The notes beneath the pieces were generated by a model. The model had not been told where the DNA came from and ran no database searches. It saw only the letters and a program-made list of their open reading frames with translations. This document shows positions 24,656 through 33,728 of a stretch of 64,000 bases of DNA, in pieces; position 1 is the stretch's first letter; each line of letters starts with the position of its first letter. Both the position numbers and the translations under genes were made by a program. Origin of the DNA: Opitutaceae bacterium (GTDB lineage: Bacteria; Verrucomicrobiota; Verrucomicrobiia; Opitutales; Opitutaceae). The stretch lies in assembly GCA_016795545.1 (NCBI GenBank), contig JAEUGX010000050.1, positions 19,402-83,401 of the forward strand, written 5' to 3'.

Positions 24656-26575
24656 ATGCCGACTCTTGCCAGCGGGATCCTCAATGCCCTTTTTTCCCTC
24701 CGGACGCTCAAGGAAGTTGTCATCTCACCGGGTGGCCGCGAGGTGGCCTGGGTCTACTCGCAGTATAATCCTGACCGGACACCCGCGCCGTATTCGTATA
24801 TCGAGGTGCTGGACCTGGCGGACGGGCGTGTGCGGCGGTTGACGGCCGGGGAGAAGGAATCGCGGCATGCCGAACGCGGTCCGCAATGGTCGCCGGACGG
24901 GAAGTCCATCGCCTTCCTGTCCGACTGCCGGAAACCGAAACAGATGCAGCTGTACGTCGCGCCGGGCCCGGGACAGCCGGTCCGCCGGCTGACTGACGTC
25001 GCGGGCCAACTCGGCGGTCTGCAATGGTCGCCGGACGGCCGCACCCTGGCCCTGCTGCACATCGACGGCCAGGACGAGGCGGCGGGCATCGGGGCGGCGG
25101 CGGCGCGGGATGATGGCGAGGTGGGGGAGCGTCTCCGGTACCAGCGCATCCTGCTCGTGGAAGTGGCGACGGGCCGGTCGCGCACGATTTCACCGGCCGA
25201 CCGCTATGTCTACGAATATGACTGGTCGCCCGACAGCCGGACGATCGCCTGCGTTGCCGCGGAAGGCTCCGGCGACAACAACTACTGGCTGGCTCGACTG
25301 CACACGATCAGCGTCGACGACGGCGCCGTGCGTGAGATCTACCGTCCGGAACTGCAGGTGGCCGCGCCGCGCTGGTCGCCGGACGGCCGGACGATCTTTT
25401 TCATCCAGGGGTTGATGAGCGATCAGGCCCTGACAGGCGGAGACATCTGGTGCGTCGAGGCGACGGGCGGTGCGGCGCGCAATCTCACGCCCGGCCGGCG
25501 CAGCTCCCCATCCTGGCTGAGATGGCTGCGGCGGCCCGACCGGCTGTTGTTCACGGAATGGAGCGAAGGCGGCACGGCGATCGCGGAGCTCGATGCCGCG
25601 ACCGGGGCGACCCGCACGCTTTGGCGGGGCGATGAAACGCTCGGCACGGGCGCCTACGACCTCAGCCTCGCCGTGACCCCGGAGGGAAGCGCGTCCGCCG
25701 TCATCCGCTGTTCCTGGGACGCGCCGCCCGAGGTGTGGGCCGGTCCGATCGGGGAGTGGAAGCGGGTGACCAACCTCAACGGCGATCTGCGGCCGCACTG
25801 GGGCAAGGTCGCGCGGATCACCTGGCAGAACGATGGCCTGAACGTGCAAGGCTGGCTGCTCTATCCGCGGGATTTCGATCCTGGACAGCGCTACCCGATG
25901 ATCGTCTCGGCCCATGGCGGCCCGGCGGCCCAGCGCACGCCGTCCTGGCCCGAGCCGGGATTCAACCTGACATTGATGGCCGCCGAGGGCTATTTTGTGT
26001 TCTTCCCCAATCCCCGGGGCAGCTACGGCCAGGGCCAGGCGTTTACTCAGGGCAATGTCAAAGGCTTCGGTTATGGCGACCTCGACGACATCCTGACCGG
26101 GGTCGATGCCGTGCTGAAGGTCGCGCCTGTCGACGCCGCGCGCCTGGGGATCGGGGGCTGGAGCTACGGCGGTTACCTGACCATGTGGGCGGTCACGCAG
26201 ACGGGGCGGTTCCGGGCGGCGATTGCCGGTGCCGGCATCGCCAACTGGCAGAGCTACTACGGACAGAACCTGATCGACCAGTGGTTGATCCCGTATTTCG
26301 GCACCACGGTTTACGACGATCCGGCCGTCTATGCCCGCAGTTCGCCCATCAACTTCGTCAAGCATGTGACGACGCCGACCCTGATCGTCGCCGGCGAACG
26401 GGACAAGGCTTGCCCGGCTGCGCAATCTTACGAGTTCTGGCATGCGTTGAAAACCCTGGGGGTGAAGACGAAGCTGGTCGTCTACAAGGACGAGGGGCAC
26501 GGTCTGCAAAAACCCGCCAACCTCGAGGATCTTTGCGCCCGCCTGATCGGCTGGTTCGGCGAACACCTGAAATAG
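24656..26575 (+). CDS. S9-family prolyl oligopeptidase / acylaminoacyl-peptidase-like serine peptidase
   Basis: A 639-residue protein. The first ~370 residues carry PD40/WD40-like repeats (QWSPDGKSIAFLSD, QWSPDGRTLALL, RWSPDGRTIFF), forming a beta-propeller gate. The C-terminal alpha/beta hydrolase has the G-W-S-Y-G-G nucleophile motif at S503, D583 in GERDKACP and H615 in DEGHGL, a complete triad. S9 enzymes release dipeptides or N-acylated residues from oligopeptides. No clear signal peptide is seen with the ATG at 24656; an upstream start at 24587 would overlap the 16-bp motif. The symporter follows directly. Confidence 0.92.
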   Translation: MPTLASGILNALFSLRTLKEVVISPGGREVAWVYSQYNPDRTPAPYSYIEVLDLADGRVRRLTAGEKESRHAERGPQWSPDGKSIAFLSDCRKPKQMQLYVAPGPGQPVRRLTDVAGQLGGLQWSPDGRTLALLHIDGQDEAAGIGAAAARDDGEVGERLRYQRILLVEVATGRSRTISPADRYVYEYDWSPDSRTIACVAAEGSGDNNYWLARLHTISVDDGAVREIYRPELQVAAPRWSPDGRTIFFIQGLMSDQALTGGDIWCVEATGGAARNLTPGRRSSPSWLRWLRRPDRLLFTEWSEGGTAIAELDAATGATRTLWRGDETLGTGAYDLSLAVTPEGSASAVIRCSWDAPPEVWAGPIGEWKRVTNLNGDLRPHWGKVARITWQNDGLNVQGWLLYPRDFDPGQRYPMIVSAHGGPAAQRTPSWPEPGFNLTLMAAEGYFVFFPNPRGSYGQGQAFTQGNVKGFGYGDLDDILTGVDAVLKVAPVDAARLGIGGWSYGGYLTMWAVTQTGRFRAAIAGAGIANWQSYYGQNLIDQWLIPYFGTTVYDDPAVYARSSPINFVKHVTTPTLIVAGERDKACPAAQSYEFWHALKTLGVKTKLVVYKDEGHGLQKPANLEDLCARLIGWFGEHLK

Positions 26576-26657
26576 TGTGCCGCGCCACCAGGACAGTCTG
26601 ACCACTGGCCGGGAAATCCTGGCGCCGGCTCCGAAAGGGACAGGGCGGCGACTCGGA

Positions 26658-28202
26658 ATGGCGGCCGTGGTTGGCCTTGGCCCGCTGACCCTCGCGGCGG
26701 GCGAGCCGGAGGCCCGGCCGGCGGTCGTGCATTTCTCCGGGTTGGACTGGGTCGTGATCGCGGCCTATGCGGGCCTCATGCTCCTGGTCGGTTGGCACTA
26801 TTCCCGCAAGGCGAAGGATGCCGAGTCGTTCCTTTTCGGGGACCGGAAGATGAAATCATCCGGGATCGGCATCTCGTTGTTCGCGACCCTGGTGAGCAGT
26901 ATCGCCTACCTGTCCTGGCCCGGTGAGGTGATCCGGCACGGGCCGATGATGCTCGCGAACGTCGGCGCCTACCCGATCATCATGCTGGTCGTGGGCTGGC
27001 TGCTGATCCCGCGGTTCATGCAACTCCGGGTGACGAGTTCCTACGAGGTGCTGGAGCTGAGATTCGGGCTCGCGGCCCGGCTCCTGGGCGCGGTGTTCTT
27101 CATCATTCTGCGGCTGCTTTGGATGGGCATGATCGTCTACACCTCCGTGAACCTCGTGCTGATGCCGCTGCTGGACTTTTCTCCGGTGCTGGCGCCGCTC
27201 CTGGCGCTCCTCGTGATCGGGGTGACGACGGTGTACAGCTCGCTGGGCGGGCTGCGGGCGGTGGTCCTCACCGATGTGCTCCAGAGCCTGCTCATGCTGG
27301 CGGGGCTGCTGGCGACGCTCTGGCTGGTCACGCAGGCCCTCGGCGGAGTCGGGGCGTGGTGGCCCCGGGAGTGGAGCGTGAGCTGGGATGCGCCGGTCTT
27401 CTGGTTCCATGCCGACCAGCGTTCCATGGCGGCCGCGATCCTCAACGGCGCCGTGTGGTGGATCTGCACCTGCGCCTCCGACCAGATGGCAATCCAGCGC
27501 TATGCGGCCACGCCCGACGCCCGGTCCGCGCGCCAGGCGCTCGCGATCACGCTCGGTGCCGACGGCGTGGTCTCGCTCGTGATGCTCCTGGTGGGCTTCG
27601 CGCTCTTCGCGTACTTCAGCGTCCATCCCGAGCTGGTGGCCGGCGTCGCGGAGGCGGACCAGTACTTCCCGGTCTTCATCAGCAAGGGTTTTCCGGCCGG
27701 GCTGGGCGGCCTGTTGATCGCCGCCATCCTGTCGGCCGCGATGTCGAGCCTGTCGTCCGGGCTGAACTCGACCGTGACCGTCATCAAGGCGGATTTTCTC
27801 GATCGCTTCGCGGCGCGGCGTGCCTCGGGGGAGGCACAACTGCGGTCCATGCGGATGCTGTCCGTCGTCCTCGCCCTCGCCGTCGCCGCCGTGAGCCTGG
27901 CGGTGCCGCTGGTGGAGGGAAACCTGCTGGAAGCCACCAACAAGTTTGTGGGGCTCTGGGTCGGGCCGCTGGCCGTGCTCTTCCTCCTGGCGCTGCTCGT
28001 GCCCTGGGCGACGTCCTTCGGCGCGATTGCGGGTGCCGTGGCCAGCATGCTGGTGTCGGTGGGCATCGCCTACGGCCAACTCGGCGGCCTTGGCTTCTTC
28101 TGGATTCTGCCCGTCTCCGCCGCCGTCGGCGTGGGGGGCGGGATGGCGGCGAGTCTGCTCCCCATCGGCCCCCCGCCGAGCGCCCTGCCGCTGGGCCGCT
28201 GA
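26658..28202 (+). CDS. Sodium:solute symporter (SSS family)
   Basis: A 514-residue membrane protein with about 13-14 hydrophobic segments. The first is LDWVVIAAYAGLMLLVGW. The family core is GISLFATLVSSIAYLSWPGE, TVYSSLGGLRAVVLTDVLQ and ILSAAMSSLSSGLNSTVTV, the latter corresponding to the Na2-site helix. Sugars, sugar acids, nucleosides and amino acids are typical substrates. The frame allows a GTG start at 26577, one base after the peptidase stop, adding 27 residues; I prefer the ATG at 26658 but cannot exclude the other. It likely imports the product of the upstream peptidase or glycan enzymes. Confidence 0.9.
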   Translation: MAAVVGLGPLTLAAGEPEARPAVVHFSGLDWVVIAAYAGLMLLVGWHYSRKAKDAESFLFGDRKMKSSGIGISLFATLVSSIAYLSWPGEVIRHGPMMLANVGAYPIIMLVVGWLLIPRFMQLRVTSSYEVLELRFGLAARLLGAVFFIILRLLWMGMIVYTSVNLVLMPLLDFSPVLAPLLALLVIGVTTVYSSLGGLRAVVLTDVLQSLLMLAGLLATLWLVTQALGGVGAWWPREWSVSWDAPVFWFHADQRSMAAAILNGAVWWICTCASDQMAIQRYAATPDARSARQALAITLGADGVVSLVMLLVGFALFAYFSVHPELVAGVAEADQYFPVFISKGFPAGLGGLLIAAILSAAMSSLSSGLNSTVTVIKADFLDRFAARRASGEAQLRSMRMLSVVLALAVAAVSLAVPLVEGNLLEATNKFVGLWVGPLAVLFLLALLVPWATSFGAIAGAVASMLVSVGIAYGQLGGLGFFWILPVSAAVGVGGGMAASLLPIGPPPSALPLGR

Positions 28203-28328
28203 GCGAACCCGCGCCGCCGGGCCCGGGGCGCGGATCTCCCGGAGCGCCCGGCTGCCGCGCGTGGCGGCTGGCCGTCTGCCTGCGCGCGGTTGCCGACCGC
28301 GGAACCGCGGGCAGAGCCATCGCTCGCA

Positions 28329-28344
28329 GTCAACGGAGAGCGCA
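28329..28344 (+). promoter_or_regulatory. Shared 16-bp upstream motif, copy 2
   Basis: GTCAACGGAGAGCGCA, exact copy, 107 bp before the TonB receptor ATG. Here GCGCAA is followed 8 bases later by TTGCGC, a perfect inverted repeat that begins inside the motif. Confidence 0.6.
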
Positions 28345-28451
28345 ATATCACTTTTGCGCTGCCGCGGGCGAATCCCCAGCTTGCGCGCACGCTCCGCGGC
28401 AACGGGGAGATTTTGGTCCACCACGGTCAATCCGAAAACAAGCAAACCGAC

Positions 28452-30647
28452 ATGAAACCAAGCACAATGATCCTTCGCGCCGCGGTTGCGGCGCTGTTCT
28501 GCGGCCATGCGCTGCCGGCCCGGAGCCAGGTCCCGGGGACGGAGAAACCGAAAGGCGAAGATGCGATCGTGGAACTGGCCCCCTTTGCGGTCGTGGGCAA
28601 CACGAGCAAGGGCTACGGGTCCACGACGGTGACTTCGGCCACACGCATGAACACCAAGCTGGTGGACATCCCGCAGACCATCACGATCATCAACGACGTG
28701 TTCCTGAAGGACATCGGCGCCACCGAGCTGGACGAGGCGCTCTCGTACGCGCCCGGCGTCAATGCGCGCAACCGCGGCGGCAACAGCTCGACCAACATCC
28801 GCGGCTTCGATTCGGTCTTCAACTACAAGAACGGCACGCGCATCATCCTCGGCACCGCGCCCGATTTCAGCAACGTGGAGCGCATCGAGGTCATCAAGGG
28901 TCCCGCCTCGGCGATCGCGGGCCGCGCCAGCACGGGCGGATTGGTCAACTACATCACGAAGAAGCCGCTGATGAAGCACGAGCAGACCATCACGACGTTC
29001 ACGGTCGGCTCGGACGACTTCAAGCGTGCGCAGCTCGACTACAACACGCCCGTGCCCGGCCGGGAGGAGAACATGGCGGTCCGCCTCATCTCGCAGGCCA
29101 CCGATTCCGGCTGGTGGCGGCGGGGCGAGGACATCAAGAGCTTCGCGCTCTACCCCTCGTTCCTCTGGAAGATCACGCCGCGCACGGAGCTGCTCGTGGA
29201 GACGGAGTTCTACGAGAGCACGCGGCCCAACGACTGGGGCATGGTGTACAACACCCTGGACTACAAGTGGGTCCCGTTCAGCTTCTCGAGCTCCGAGGAC
29301 GTCGCCAACCTCGTCACCGACCACTACAGCGGCACGGCCACGATCAGCCACACCTTCAACTCCTTCCTCAGCGTGCGGCAGGTCCTCAATATGATCCAGG
29401 TCGACAGCGACAGCCGCTTCGCGCAGACCGACAGCATCAACCGGGCCGCGGCGGGCAATCCGATGTTCAGCGTCGGCGAGGTGTATCTCGGCCGCACGCT
29501 CCGTCACGACATCGACGACTACCGCGGGGTCATCGCGCAGGGCGACATCCTGCTGACCTACGACGTCGCCGGGATCGGGATGACCAACAAGACGCTGCTT
29601 TCCTACGAATGGGCGACCACGAAGACCGAGAATCTGCGCAACGACGCGACCCTCGCCAACCTCAGCCTCTCGCGTCCGATCTACGGCATCCCCCCGACCA
29701 ACCCGCGGTTCGTCGCCAACACGCGGACCAAGCAGGAGGTCGCCAGCTATTTCGCCTCGCATCAGGCCGGATTCTTCAACGAGCGGGTCATGCTCACGGC
29801 CGGCGTGCGGCGGGACAAGACGGACGGGGTGGAGCGGTTTAATCTCGCGACCGGCACGCGCAGCCAGGATGCGGCGTCGGCGGTCACGCACCCCCGGTAC
29901 GGTGTGGTGCTCAAGCCGCTGCCCAATGTTTCCGTGTACGGCGTTCGCAGCGACAACGTCGAGCCTAAGGCGACAGTGCTGCGTTTCGGCGCGCTGCCCT
30001 TCGACGATCCGCGACAAAGCACGTTCACCGTCTCGGCCGATACGAGGTTGCGCGAGGTCGGCGTCAAGTCCGAGTTCTTCAATGGCAACCTCACCACGAC
30101 GGTGGCCTACTTCGAGCTGAAGCGTTTCGGCGGCACGATCAGCACCCTGTTCGGGCCGGCGCAGAACGATCCGGCCACCGCGGGGCTGACCGAGACGATC
30201 CTGCGTCCCGCCGATTCCACGGAGGGCGTAGAGATCGAGGTCGTCGGCACGCTGTTCACGCCGCGCCTGACCGCCTACGGTTCCTACCAGCGCATCGATT
30301 CCGAGAGCCTGGTGGGCAACCGCATCCTGGAGTTCCGCGGCCTGCCCCGGTGGTCGGCGAGCCTGCTGCTCAACTACGACTTCCGTGAGCGCGCCCGTCC
30401 CGGTTTCCAGGTGCGCGGCGGCGTGGTGCTGACCGGCGACCAGCAGGGCGACATCGACAACACGTTCCTGGTCGCGAGCGACCCGCGCTATGATTTCGGC
30501 GTCAGCTACACCCGTGGCAGCTGGCAGGGCACGCTCAACGTGAACAACATCACGAACGCCATCGTGCCCACGCAGTTCGCCGCCTTCCGCTCGAACAGCG
30601 TGCTGCCGCCGCGGCAGTTCCGCCTCTCCGTGGAACGCACCTGGTGA
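28452..30647 (+). CDS. TonB-dependent outer-membrane receptor
   Basis: A 731-residue outer-membrane transporter. It has an N-terminal signal sequence (MILRAAVAALFCGHALPARS), a plug domain at about 60-170 (VDIPQTITIINDVFLKD, APGVNARNRGG, VERIEVIKGPASAIAGRAS) and a C-terminal 22-strand barrel ending FRLSVERTW with the terminal aromatic residue. The plug resembles the siderophore-receptor subfamily. In Opitutaceae that subfamily is greatly expanded, often beside glycan-degradation genes, so a carbohydrate or other organic ligand is as likely as iron-siderophore. The ATG at 28452 gives the signal peptide; 54 extra codons upstream are non-coding leader. Confidence 0.93.
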   Translation: MKPSTMILRAAVAALFCGHALPARSQVPGTEKPKGEDAIVELAPFAVVGNTSKGYGSTTVTSATRMNTKLVDIPQTITIINDVFLKDIGATELDEALSYAPGVNARNRGGNSSTNIRGFDSVFNYKNGTRIILGTAPDFSNVERIEVIKGPASAIAGRASTGGLVNYITKKPLMKHEQTITTFTVGSDDFKRAQLDYNTPVPGREENMAVRLISQATDSGWWRRGEDIKSFALYPSFLWKITPRTELLVETEFYESTRPNDWGMVYNTLDYKWVPFSFSSSEDVANLVTDHYSGTATISHTFNSFLSVRQVLNMIQVDSDSRFAQTDSINRAAAGNPMFSVGEVYLGRTLRHDIDDYRGVIAQGDILLTYDVAGIGMTNKTLLSYEWATTKTENLRNDATLANLSLSRPIYGIPPTNPRFVANTRTKQEVASYFASHQAGFFNERVMLTAGVRRDKTDGVERFNLATGTRSQDAASAVTHPRYGVVLKPLPNVSVYGVRSDNVEPKATVLRFGALPFDDPRQSTFTVSADTRLREVGVKSEFFNGNLTTTVAYFELKRFGGTISTLFGPAQNDPATAGLTETILRPADSTEGVEIEVVGTLFTPRLTAYGSYQRIDSESLVGNRILEFRGLPRWSASLLLNYDFRERARPGFQVRGGVVLTGDQQGDIDNTFLVASDPRYDFGVSYTRGSWQGTLNVNNITNAIVPTQFAAFRSNSVLPPRQFRLSVERTW

Positions 30648-30719
30648 GGCCCGTCGGTTTTGCTCGCCGTGTCCCGGTACGGCGGGCCACGGTGGTGGTT
30701 TAGGCGCCGACTCCTTCCC

Positions 30720-32363
30720 ATGATCGCAGGCTTCTCCCTTTCTTCCGCGGCCGTTCGGGCCGCCGTGGTTCTGTCCGGTCTGCTACTGGCCATCGGCGCG
30801 GTCCGGGCTGCGCCGCCCGGAGAGGACTCGTTCCACTTCCCGTCCACCGGCGTGGCGGTCGGGCGCGAGGCGGTACTGCTCTCGATTGACGAATACCTGC
30901 TCCCGCTGCGCGAGAACGTCTCTTACTACCTGACCCGCCCCACCTCGCGGCCGGAACCGGTGTTGCGGCCCAGTGCGGAGGATCCGCGTGCGCCCGACCA
31001 GGCGGCCGCGCATTTCTACGGCACGGTGCTGCGCGACGGCGGCAAGTTCCGCATGTGGTATTACTCGCTGCGCCTGGCGAGCCAGGACGAGGCTCGCGGG
31101 ATGGACGCCAAGTTCGAGGGCCTGCACCAGGGGCCGGTCTGCTACGCGGAGAGCGAGGACGGGATCACCTGGATCAAGCCGAAGCTCGGTCAGGTGGAGA
31201 TCAACGGCAGCCGGGAGAACAATGCGATCTTGCTGCCGGACGACCGCTGCACGGCGGTCCTGATCATCAAGGACGACGATGACCCGGACCCGAACCGGCG
31301 CTACAAGATGGTCTACAATCCGTGGAACGGCCGGACGTTCACCATCCGCAACGCCACCAGCCCCGACGGGCTCCGCTGGACTGCCGCGCCGGCTTACGGC
31401 ACCGACGAGGGCGAGGACACGGCCCTTCGCGGCATTGAGATCTCGTCCTTCTACAAGTTCAACGGCCTCTACGTGGTCAACGGTGCCCGGCAGACCCCGA
31501 GCGAAGGCGGGCATCGCGCCGGGCGGCAGGGCAAGGCGTTCGTTTCAAAAGATTTCAACCGCTGGTTTGGCGGCGTCACTGGGGCGTTCCTGCTCCCCGA
31601 GCCGGCTGACCCCGCGGCGCGCGGCTCGCGGGAGCCGTACGACCAGGTTCATCTCGGGGTGGGCGGCGTCAGCCTGGGCAACGTGCTGGTTGGGCTCTAC
31701 GGTATCTGGCACAACCAGAAAGGCGGCGCCGCCAATCTCGGAACGTCGGCCGATCTCGGGCTCCTCGTCAGCAACGACGGCCTCCATTTCCGTGAGCCGG
31801 TCAAGGGGCACGTGTTCCTGTCCCGCTTCGACGCCGCGGCCACGCCTTATCCCGGAGGTAACTTCAACACGATCCTGGTCCAGTCCGGCAACGGCATCAT
31901 CAACGTCGGCGACGAGACCCGCATCTACCACGGACGCTGGCTGCATGCCGACGTCGGCCAAGGCTACTCGGGGGAGATCGGCCTGGCGACGCTACCCCGC
32001 GACCGCTGGGGCGCGCTCGGCCTGTATCCCGAATCCTTTCCCACCCACCGCAGCCACGGCTCGGTGTGGTCTGCTCCGGTGCGGCTGCCGGCCGGCGGTG
32101 GCCAGGTGGTGCTCAACGCGGATCATGCCGCCCGGCTGAGCGTCGAGATCTCCGACGCCGACTTTGAGCTCCTGCCCGGCTTTTCCGGCGGGAACGCCGG
32201 GAAGACCCGCGCTGCCGGGGGGCTAGATTGTGTGGTGGCCTGGCCGCGAACCGGGCTGGCGGCGCTCGGCGGCCAGACGGTGCGCTTCAAGATCAACTTC
32301 GCGAAGCAGGGCGCGGCGGACCCGCGGTTGTACGCGGTGTACCTGCGCGCGGGGGGCGAATAG
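30720..32363 (+). CDS. Secreted predicted beta-propeller (glycoside-hydrolase-like) protein, paralogue 1
   Basis: A 547-residue protein with a signal peptide (AAVVLSGLLLAIGAVRA) from the ATG at 30720. It is rich in repeated strands and S/P-x-D-G-x-x-W blocks (CYAESEDGITWIKPKLG, SPDGLRWTAAP, SNDGLHFREP), the pattern of five-bladed propellers in GH32/GH43/GH130-like proteins. The FRMWYYS and CYAESEDGITW regions align with the protein at 33729. Similar proteins occur in Planctomycetes and Verrucomicrobiota, usually annotated as hypothetical. Hydrolase activity is inferred; I cannot assign catalytic residues. It lies 72 bp after the TonB receptor, probably in the same operon. Confidence 0.75.
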   Translation: MIAGFSLSSAAVRAAVVLSGLLLAIGAVRAAPPGEDSFHFPSTGVAVGREAVLLSIDEYLLPLRENVSYYLTRPTSRPEPVLRPSAEDPRAPDQAAAHFYGTVLRDGGKFRMWYYSLRLASQDEARGMDAKFEGLHQGPVCYAESEDGITWIKPKLGQVEINGSRENNAILLPDDRCTAVLIIKDDDDPDPNRRYKMVYNPWNGRTFTIRNATSPDGLRWTAAPAYGTDEGEDTALRGIEISSFYKFNGLYVVNGARQTPSEGGHRAGRQGKAFVSKDFNRWFGGVTGAFLLPEPADPAARGSREPYDQVHLGVGGVSLGNVLVGLYGIWHNQKGGAANLGTSADLGLLVSNDGLHFREPVKGHVFLSRFDAAATPYPGGNFNTILVQSGNGIINVGDETRIYHGRWLHADVGQGYSGEIGLATLPRDRWGALGLYPESFPTHRSHGSVWSAPVRLPAGGGQVVLNADHAARLSVEISDADFELLPGFSGGNAGKTRAAGGLDCVVAWPRTGLAALGGQTVRFKINFAKQGAADPRLYAVYLRAGGE

Positions 32364-32386
32364 GCGGCCCTCATGGCGGGCGCCGT

Positions 32387-33448
32387 TCAGGGTTCGGCCC
32401 GCGACCTTGCCTTCGCCGCCGGCGACGGGCGGATCGAGCGGCCCTCGACCCAGTGGCCGCGGATCATCACGTCGTGCGCCTGGGGCGGGATACCGCGTTC
32501 GTGGCGGTGGATGAGGCCGACGAGCAGGTCGACGGCCACCGAGGCGTTGATCGCGGGGTCGTGGTAGACGCCGCTCATCCAGCCCCGGTTGGTGTGCAGC
32601 ACCAGCGAGACCAGGCTCACGTCGCGCGGCACGGCGAAGCGGGCCCGTTCCAGCCAGTCGCGCGGATCCGACTCGACGATAGTGTTGATGATGACCTCCG
32701 GTCGGTGGCGCCTTACCCAGGCCAGGAAATTCTTCTCCCTCGGAGCCTCGAGGCAGAGCGGGGGTAAGAGCGTGATCCGGGGGTGCTCCAGGGGAGCGAT
32801 CTGGTAGGCGGCGAGCCTTTTTTCCGTCACCACCTGGTAGTCGTCGACGGGGTAGCAGAAGCCGATGCGGTACAGCCCCCGCTCGGCGCAGGTCCGGAGC
32901 GCGGTCTGGAACGTGTGGAAATGATTGTCGGCGACGCGGTGCACCTCCGGGCTCGCGAGGCCCACGCCGAGCGTGACGGAGCAGAAGTTCTCCCAGTCCA
33001 GGGCCAGCGCGTGCACCCCGCGCGGTGGCGGAGCCATGATCAGGCCGTGGATGTTGCGCGTCCGCAGGATTTGGCTGAACCGGCGCGGCGTCATCTGCGG
33101 CTCCCGCAGCCAAAAGTCCTCCAGCTTATAGCCGAGGAAGCGGGCCCGTGCCAGCGCGCCGGGGAAGAAGTCGGGCACCACGGGATTGTCGCGCCAGCCG
33201 TAACGCGTCGGATGCGAGGTCACGTAGGCCAGGGCGGCATGCTGGGGCGTGGGCGAACGGGTGCGCCGCGCGTGCATCAGCGCGGCGACCAGCGGATCGG
33301 TGACGTAACCCAGCTTCTCGGCCAGCGCCTTGACGTGGGCGCGGGTCTTGGCGGGGATCCGCGGGTGATCGCGCAGGGCGAGCGACACCGTGGTGCGATG
33401 GACGCCGGCGGCGTCGGCCACATCCTGCATGAAGATTCTCCGGCCCAT
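32387..33448 (-). CDS. LacI-family transcriptional regulator
   Basis: A 353-residue regulator. The N-terminal LacI helix-turn-helix and hinge are clear: IFMQDVADAAGVHRTTVSLAL, then IPAKTRAHVKALAEKLGY. A periplasmic-binding-protein-like effector domain follows. The ATG at 33448 gives the usual short N-terminus. It is divergent from the nine-gene operon at 33729, with a copy of the 16-bp motif in the 280-bp gap, so it is the best candidate to control that operon. The effector-domain sequence (APPPRGVHALALDWENF) is of a type common in Opitutales. Confidence 0.93.
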   Translation of the reverse strand: MGRRIFMQDVADAAGVHRTTVSLALRDHPRIPAKTRAHVKALAEKLGYVTDPLVAALMHARRTRSPTPQHAALAYVTSHPTRYGWRDNPVVPDFFPGALARARFLGYKLEDFWLREPQMTPRRFSQILRTRNIHGLIMAPPPRGVHALALDWENFCSVTLGVGLASPEVHRVADNHFHTFQTALRTCAERGLYRIGFCYPVDDYQVVTEKRLAAYQIAPLEHPRITLLPPLCLEAPREKNFLAWVRRHRPEVIINTIVESDPRDWLERARFAVPRDVSLVSLVLHTNRGWMSGVYHDPAINASVAVDLLVGLIHRHERGIPPQAHDVMIRGHWVEGRSIRPSPAAKARSRAEP

Positions 33449-33637
33449 CAGGGGAACCGGTGCCGGGCGGGCATCGCGGGGAGGAGGGAATGGCGCAGGG
33501 AAGGCATGCGGCGCGAACGGGGAAAGGCAATGGGTGGGCCTCCGGCGTTTGCAACCCCATTCGCGGTCCGGCGCCGGGAGCGCTCGCGGCGAAAATCCCC
33601 CGGAGCGGAAACGCGCCGCAAGGGTGCCGGATCTCAA

Positions 33638-33653
33638 GTCAACGGAGAGCGCA
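33638..33653 (+). promoter_or_regulatory. Shared 16-bp upstream motif, copy 3
   Basis: GTCAACGGAGAGCGCA, exact copy, in the divergent gap between the LacI regulator and the nine-gene operon, 75 bp before the ATG at 33729. Its GCGCA end pairs with TGCGC 11 bases further on, giving an inverted repeat as at copy 2. Confidence 0.6.
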
Positions 33654-33728
33654 TTTGCGGCCTTTGCGCGGTCCGGCGTAGGCCGCACGCTGGACCAATC
33701 CCGCAGGTTGCGCCTTGCTCCTGGATGT

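Noticed and set aside
26856..30017. 1,053-codon minus-strand open frame over the symporter and TonB receptor
   Set aside because: Antisense to two recognised families and with no motifs of its own; a GC-driven shadow.
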